Shown here: piece after piece, positions 46,717-49,627 of the stretch
Position numbering within the stretch: the first letter of the stretch is position 1
How the letters are laid out: every line of letters starts with the position of its first letter
NCBI GenBank assembly: GCA_019455065.1
Contig: JACFNC010000008.1
Coordinates: 94,277-143,903, forward strand
Direction of reading: 5' to 3'
Source of the DNA: Rhodospirillales bacterium
Lineage (GTDB): Bacteria > Pseudomonadota > Alphaproteobacteria > Rhodospirillales > Magnetospirillaceae
DNA length: 49,627 nt
Made by a program: the position numbers and the translations under genes
Notes under the pieces: model-generated
Seen by the model: the letters and a program-made list of their open reading frames with translations, nothing else
Database searches by the model: none
Told to the model about the DNA's origin: nothing

Positions 46717-49627
46717 TCAGTCCGGCGGGCCGCGGCTCTGCGCCAGCCAGATGTCCATCGCGACGGCGCGGTCCTCGTCCGAGAGCGGGTCGAGGCCGTG
46801 GAGATCGAAGACCACGTCGAAGCTGGGCGCCGGGGAATGTCCGCCGGCACATTCCCCGGCACATTCCCCGGCAATTCCCGTGCGATTCCCGAGGCTTGGG
46901 GAATGTGGGAGGATCGGGGAAGGTGTTGCGGCCTCCCTGTCATGCGTGTGCAGGCGCGCATGCGTGTAGGAAGTAAAACATTCCCCACCCTCCCCACATT
47001 CCCCCGACCCTGTGTTTTCAATGACTTGAGCCGGGGAATATGACGGGGAATGTCGTTCGGCATATTCCCCGGCGGGGGCCGCGGAGGGGCGCGGAGAACA
47101 TTCCCCACATTCCCCGGTCGCCGGACGAGAACCGGTAACACCCTCCCCACATTCCCCACCTTCCCCGCGCTGCTGGCGCCGCTCGACGACGAGCTGCCAG
47201 CGCTGGGCCTGGTGGTGGATGCCGGCGGCGCGGATGCGCACCAGCAGGTCGTCGAGGGCGAAGACGCGGTCGCGCATCTGGCCCAGGGCCTTGCCGAGGC
47301 GGATGCGCTGCGAACGCTCGCCGCCGTCGCCGAGCGGCAGCGGCGGCTCGCACTGGCCGGCGATCTGGAACAGGTCGGTGGTGCCGACCGGGATGGTGCC
47401 GTGGCGGTCCCACCAGGCGGCGACGAAGCCGCGCCACATGGCACCCTCGGCGTCGGAGGTGGCGTAGAGCTCGTCGGCATTGGCGAGGAAGCCGGGCACG
47501 CCGCAGACATCCAGGATGCCGCCGATGGTCTCCGCCCAGGATTCGAAGCTGCCGAGCGTGGCGGCGCGGTAGCGCGGCCGGCCGGCGGCCACCCAGGCCC
47601 GGCCGAGGGTGAGGCAGGCGGCGACCAGCCGGGCACGCTGGGCGTGCACCCAGGCCAGCAGGTTGGGGTGGCGGAAGCCGTCGCGGCGCCACGGCTGGTC
47701 GACATGGGCATCGAGGCGGATGCGCACGCTGCGCCGGGCGATCTCGTTGGACAGGCGCGGATTGTTGCCGGTGGCGATCCAGGCGCAGCGCACCGGCATC
47801 CGTGTCATGTCGGAGCGGCCGAGGATGCGGTCCTCCCAGTAGGGCGCGGTCAGGGCGGCGGCCACCGGCGCGGAGTCGAGCGGCCGCCGCAGGTTGTCGA
47901 TCACCACCATGAGCGGCGCCTCGCGCAGCTTGGCGGTGAGGCGCTTGCGCCATTCCTCCTCGTCGCGGCCCTCGGTCATGATCGAGGCGGCGGCACCGGT
48001 GGCGACCTGGGCGATGGCGTCGACCATCAGTGTGGCGCCGGTGCCGGGCGTCGGCTTCTCGATCAGATGCAAGGGCGTCGGCCCGTCGATCATCGGCCGC
48101 ACGAAGGGCAGCAGCAGCAGGGCCAGGGCGTGCGCCCGCTCCGCCGCCGAGGTGAAGGGGAAGTCGCCGAGCAGGTCGTCGAGCAGCAGCCGGCGGGCGG
48201 CGGCGACCTCGGCGGCGGTGGGGCGCTCCGGCACCGGCGGTACGGTGAAGCCCTGGGGCGGCTCGTGCAGCAGGCGGGTGGCGGGGTGGTAGCCGCGCGC
48301 GGTGACCAGCTCGCCCGAGCGGCCGAAGACCGGGGCGGCGACGATGCCGGTCAGCACCGGCAGGTCGGGATCGGGGGTGGCGAGCAGCGCCTTGACCACG
48401 CCGACCGGCGGATGGGCCGGCACGATGTTGCCGCCGCGGCTCTCCTTGCGCCAATCGACGAGCAGGGCGAGGCACAGCTTCAGCCGGTCCTCGGTCAGGT
48501 GGTGGGCGACGGCTCGGCCGTCGTCGTCGCGCGCCACCCAGGCCGGGATCGCCCCCATGCGGAACAGCCACGGCGGCCGGTTGTAGTCCTGCAGGATGCC
48601 GCGGGCGCGCGCCGCCAGGTCGGCGAGGTCGCCGTTGTCGGCGCGCAGCGGCGGCCGCGGACCGCCGAGGGGTGGAAACCCGACGGGGAGGTTTGGCAAG
48701 TTGCCGACGGGGGCCTCGGCAAGCAGGGCGGGCGGCGGCGGCAGCCACTCGACTGCCGTTTCGACCACAGCCCGCACCGCGTCCGGCCCCTCGCGCGACA
48801 GCAGGTCGTTGAAGTCGTCGCCCTGGCGCGGCGGCAGCGCGATCCACACCCGGCGGCCCTCGGCATGCAGGCGGGCGGCGGCGGTCTCGGCGGCGCGGAG
48901 GCCGGTGCCAGAGGCATCGTGGTCGGCCAGGAGCACCACCCGGCGCACCTGGGGCGGCAGAACCGCGGTTTCGAGATTGCCGGCCGACAGCGTCGCCCAG
49001 GCCGGCAGGGACGGGCAGGCCCGCATCGCGGCCAGGGTGGTCTCGATGCCCTCGGCGAGGGCGAGCAGTCCGCCCGCCGGCGCGCCCAGCCGCACGGCGC
49101 CGCCGGCCACCCGGCCTAGCATCTTGCGGTTTTTGGGCAGCGGCGCCTTGCCCGCGCCGTCCGCCGCCAGCCAGGTGCGATGCAGCCCGAGCACGGCGCC
49201 GGCATGGTCGCGGATCACCGCCACCATGGCCGGCCAGCCGGTTCTCGTGTCCCAGTGGGTCAGGTCGGGATGGAACAGCAGGTCGGGGCTGCCGGCGGGA
49301 CCGAGACCGCGCCCGGCGAGATAGGTGTCGACCAGGGTGCCGGCTGCCGGCACGGCGCGGGCGAGGATCAGCTCGATGTCGCGCGCCTCGTCGCGTGGCC
49401 TCGCCGGCGGGCGCGCCGGGGCCATCTGCGGCGCGGGGCCGCCGGCCAGGCTGGCGGCGTATTCGAACAGCTCGCGCCCGGAAAGCCCGGTGGCATGCTC
49501 GAGCGTGCTGAGCGGGCCGCCCCCCTGGCTGCCGTCGAAATCGAACCAGTCGCCGGCACGCTCGCCCCTCAAGGTGATGACGCAGGAGCCCTGCTTGCGC
49601 GGGGCGTCGCCGCGGATGTTGGCGAGC
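46717..49627 (-). CDS. Phage Toprim primase / AAA+ helicase, 5' end outside the window
   Basis: The frame is open to the window edge, giving about 969 visible residues; the true start is beyond 49627. A Toprim domain shows Glu in 'LALAEGIETTLAA', DxD in 'VVLLADHDASGTG' and 'GDDFNDLL'. The helicase-like part has a P-loop position reading 'PTPGTGATLM', where Ala replaces the usual Lys, then Walker B 'LMVVIDNL' and 'CAWIATGNNPRLSNEIARRSVRIRLD'. The substitution may be general for this clade, but by sequence ATP use is uncertain. The last about 130 residues are low-complexity (GEC/ECG repeats), encoded by the 9-mer cluster at 46832-47166. The protein primes phage replication. Confidence 0.85.
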   Translation of the reverse strand, partial: LANIRGDAPRKQGSCVITLRGERAGDWFDFDGSQGGGPLSTLEHATGLSGRELFEYAASLAGGPAPQMAPARPPARPRDEARDIELILARAVPAAGTLVDTYLAGRGLGPAGSPDLLFHPDLTHWDTRTGWPAMVAVIRDHAGAVLGLHRTWLAADGAGKAPLPKNRKMLGRVAGGAVRLGAPAGGLLALAEGIETTLAAMRACPSLPAWATLSAGNLETAVLPPQVRRVVLLADHDASGTGLRAAETAAARLHAEGRRVWIALPPRQGDDFNDLLSREGPDAVRAVVETAVEWLPPPPALLAEAPVGNLPNLPVGFPPLGGPRPPLRADNGDLADLAARARGILQDYNRPPWLFRMGAIPAWVARDDDGRAVAHHLTEDRLKLCLALLVDWRKESRGGNIVPAHPPVGVVKALLATPDPDLPVLTGIVAAPVFGRSGELVTARGYHPATRLLHEPPQGFTVPPVPERPTAAEVAAARRLLLDDLLGDFPFTSAAERAHALALLLLPFVRPMIDGPTPLHLIEKPTPGTGATLMVDAIAQVATGAAASIMTEGRDEEEWRKRLTAKLREAPLMVVIDNLRRPLDSAPVAAALTAPYWEDRILGRSDMTRMPVRCAWIATGNNPRLSNEIARRSVRIRLDAHVDQPWRRDGFRHPNLLAWVHAQRARLVAACLTLGRAWVAAGRPRYRAATLGSFESWAETIGGILDVCGVPGFLANADELYATSDAEGAMWRGFVAAWWDRHGTIPVGTTDLFQIAGQCEPPLPLGDGGERSQRIRLGKALGQMRDRVFALDDLLVRIRAAGIHHQAQRWQLVVERRQQRGEGGECGEGVTGSRPATGECGECSPRPSAAPAGEYAERHSPSYSPAQVIENTGSGECGEGGECFTSYTHARLHTHDREAATPSPILPHSPSLGNRTGIAGECAGECAGGHSPAPSFDVVFDLHGLDPLSDEDRAVAMDIWLAQSRGPPD
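46832..47166. repeat. Cluster of GGGGAATGT 9-mers (iteron-like; candidate replication origin)
   Basis: Ten exact copies of GGGGAATGT or its complement ACATTCCCC start at 46832(+), 46849(-), 46861(-), 46898(+), 46978(-), 46996(-), 47045(+), 47098(-), 47107(-) and 47149(-). Near-copies include 47033 (GGGGAATAT), 47062 (ATATTCCCC) and 47158. Orientation is mixed and spacing irregular (9-80 bases). They lie in the 3' end of the primase gene, with a locally AT-richer stretch around 46970-47040. Phage origins often lie inside the replication-protein gene. Confidence 0.75.

Larger units (their letters stand above)
20484..49627 (-). mobile_element. Prophage (siphovirus-type), right end outside the window
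   Basis: A contiguous run of phage genes, nearly all minus-strand with 1-23 base overlaps: lysis (20519-22022), tail tip and fibre (22070-29532), tape measure, tail and head genes, packaging (to 41919), then early/replication genes to the edge. Head genes are lambda-type (GpA, gpW, lambda portal, S49-C, D, E), while the tail tip is GTA/alphaproteobacterial (DUF2460, DUF2163, NlpC/P60, hub, DUF2793). All structural genes appear intact, so it may be functional. The left boundary is placed just after the lipoprotein gene; no direct-repeat att site or tRNA was recognised there. Integrase and repressor must lie beyond 49627. Confidence 0.9.

Noticed and set aside
46832-47166. CRISPR array interpretation of the 9-mer cluster
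   Set aside because: Repeats are 9 bases, in both orientations, with irregular spacing and no cas genes; the region is coding.
47050-49119. 689-codon plus-strand frame opposite the primase
   Set aside because: Shadow of the Toprim/helicase gene; low-complexity Gly/Gln/Arg content without motifs.
20484-49627. Whole region as a gene transfer agent rather than a prophage
   Set aside because: Lambda-type packaging genes, a primase, resolvase, methyltransferase and lysis genes indicate a self-replicating phage; only the tail tip is GTA-like.

Overview
The window is high-GC DNA (clearly above 60% throughout) from what looks like an alphaproteobacterium, probably a Rhodospirillales-type lineage. 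The evidence is the GC-rich codon use, an alphaproteobacterial gene repertoire (periplasmic c-type cytochromes, nirF/nirC-like genes, AbrB-Doc), and a tail-tip gene set (DUF2460, DUF2163, NlpC/P60, split hub, DUF2793) typical of alphaproteobacterial prophages and gene transfer agents. The lineage is inference; no rRNA or other marker gene is present.

Region 1 (1-6.5 kb) is chromosomal: an SLC13-type permease, an AbrB-Doc toxin-antitoxin pair with a palindromic operator over its -10 element, an HNH nuclease, a frameshifted LysR regulator divergent from an arylamine N-acetyltransferase, and a Na+/Ca2+-type antiporter.

Region 2 (6.9-20.5 kb) is a heavy-metal island. A ZIP-like transporter comes first. 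Then two inward-facing MerR-type promoters (7681-7711 on + and 12289-12319 on -), identical at 25 of 31 positions with the same 19-bp spacer, bracket a 4.6-kb block. The left promoter drives a CDF-like transporter and a membrane protein of unknown function. The right one drives lspA, a cytochrome c, nirC-like and nirF-like genes and another cytochrome c. The MerR/CadR-type regulator sits just outside the right promoter. The lspA copy carries an in-frame TGA where a Trp is expected. Downstream is a czc-type RND operon: CzcI-like, a small periplasmic protein, CzcC, CzcB, CzcA, a secreted unknown and a His-tailed lipoprotein.

Region 3 (about 20.5 kb to the right edge) is a prophage whose late genes run on the minus strand, entering from beyond the right edge. 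Read right to left it holds a primase/helicase with a dense 9-mer repeat cluster in its 3' end, a RuvC-like nuclease, small phage proteins, a ParB-methyltransferase fusion, lambda-type packaging and head genes (GpA terminase, gpW, lambda portal, S49 protease with embedded scaffold, decoration protein D, capsid E), tail genes with a canonical -1 frameshift site in the tail chaperone (A_AAA_AAC), tape measure, GTA-like tail tip, and a lysis cassette (holin, P5-like lysin, overlapping spanins). Plus-strand cargo includes a BrnT toxin with an XRE-type antitoxin and a DUF3489 protein. Integrase and repressor are not in view, so the right end lies outside.

The two most unusual systems are (i) a tail hub that relatives encode as one long protein but which is split here at a domain boundary by a beta-propeller domain and a separate PL5/alginate-lyase-like gene, all translationally coupled, suggesting a tail-borne capsule/EPS depolymerase cassette; and (ii) the closed, inward-facing MerR-controlled module that puts nirC/nirF-like genes and lspA under an apparent metal-responsive promoter.
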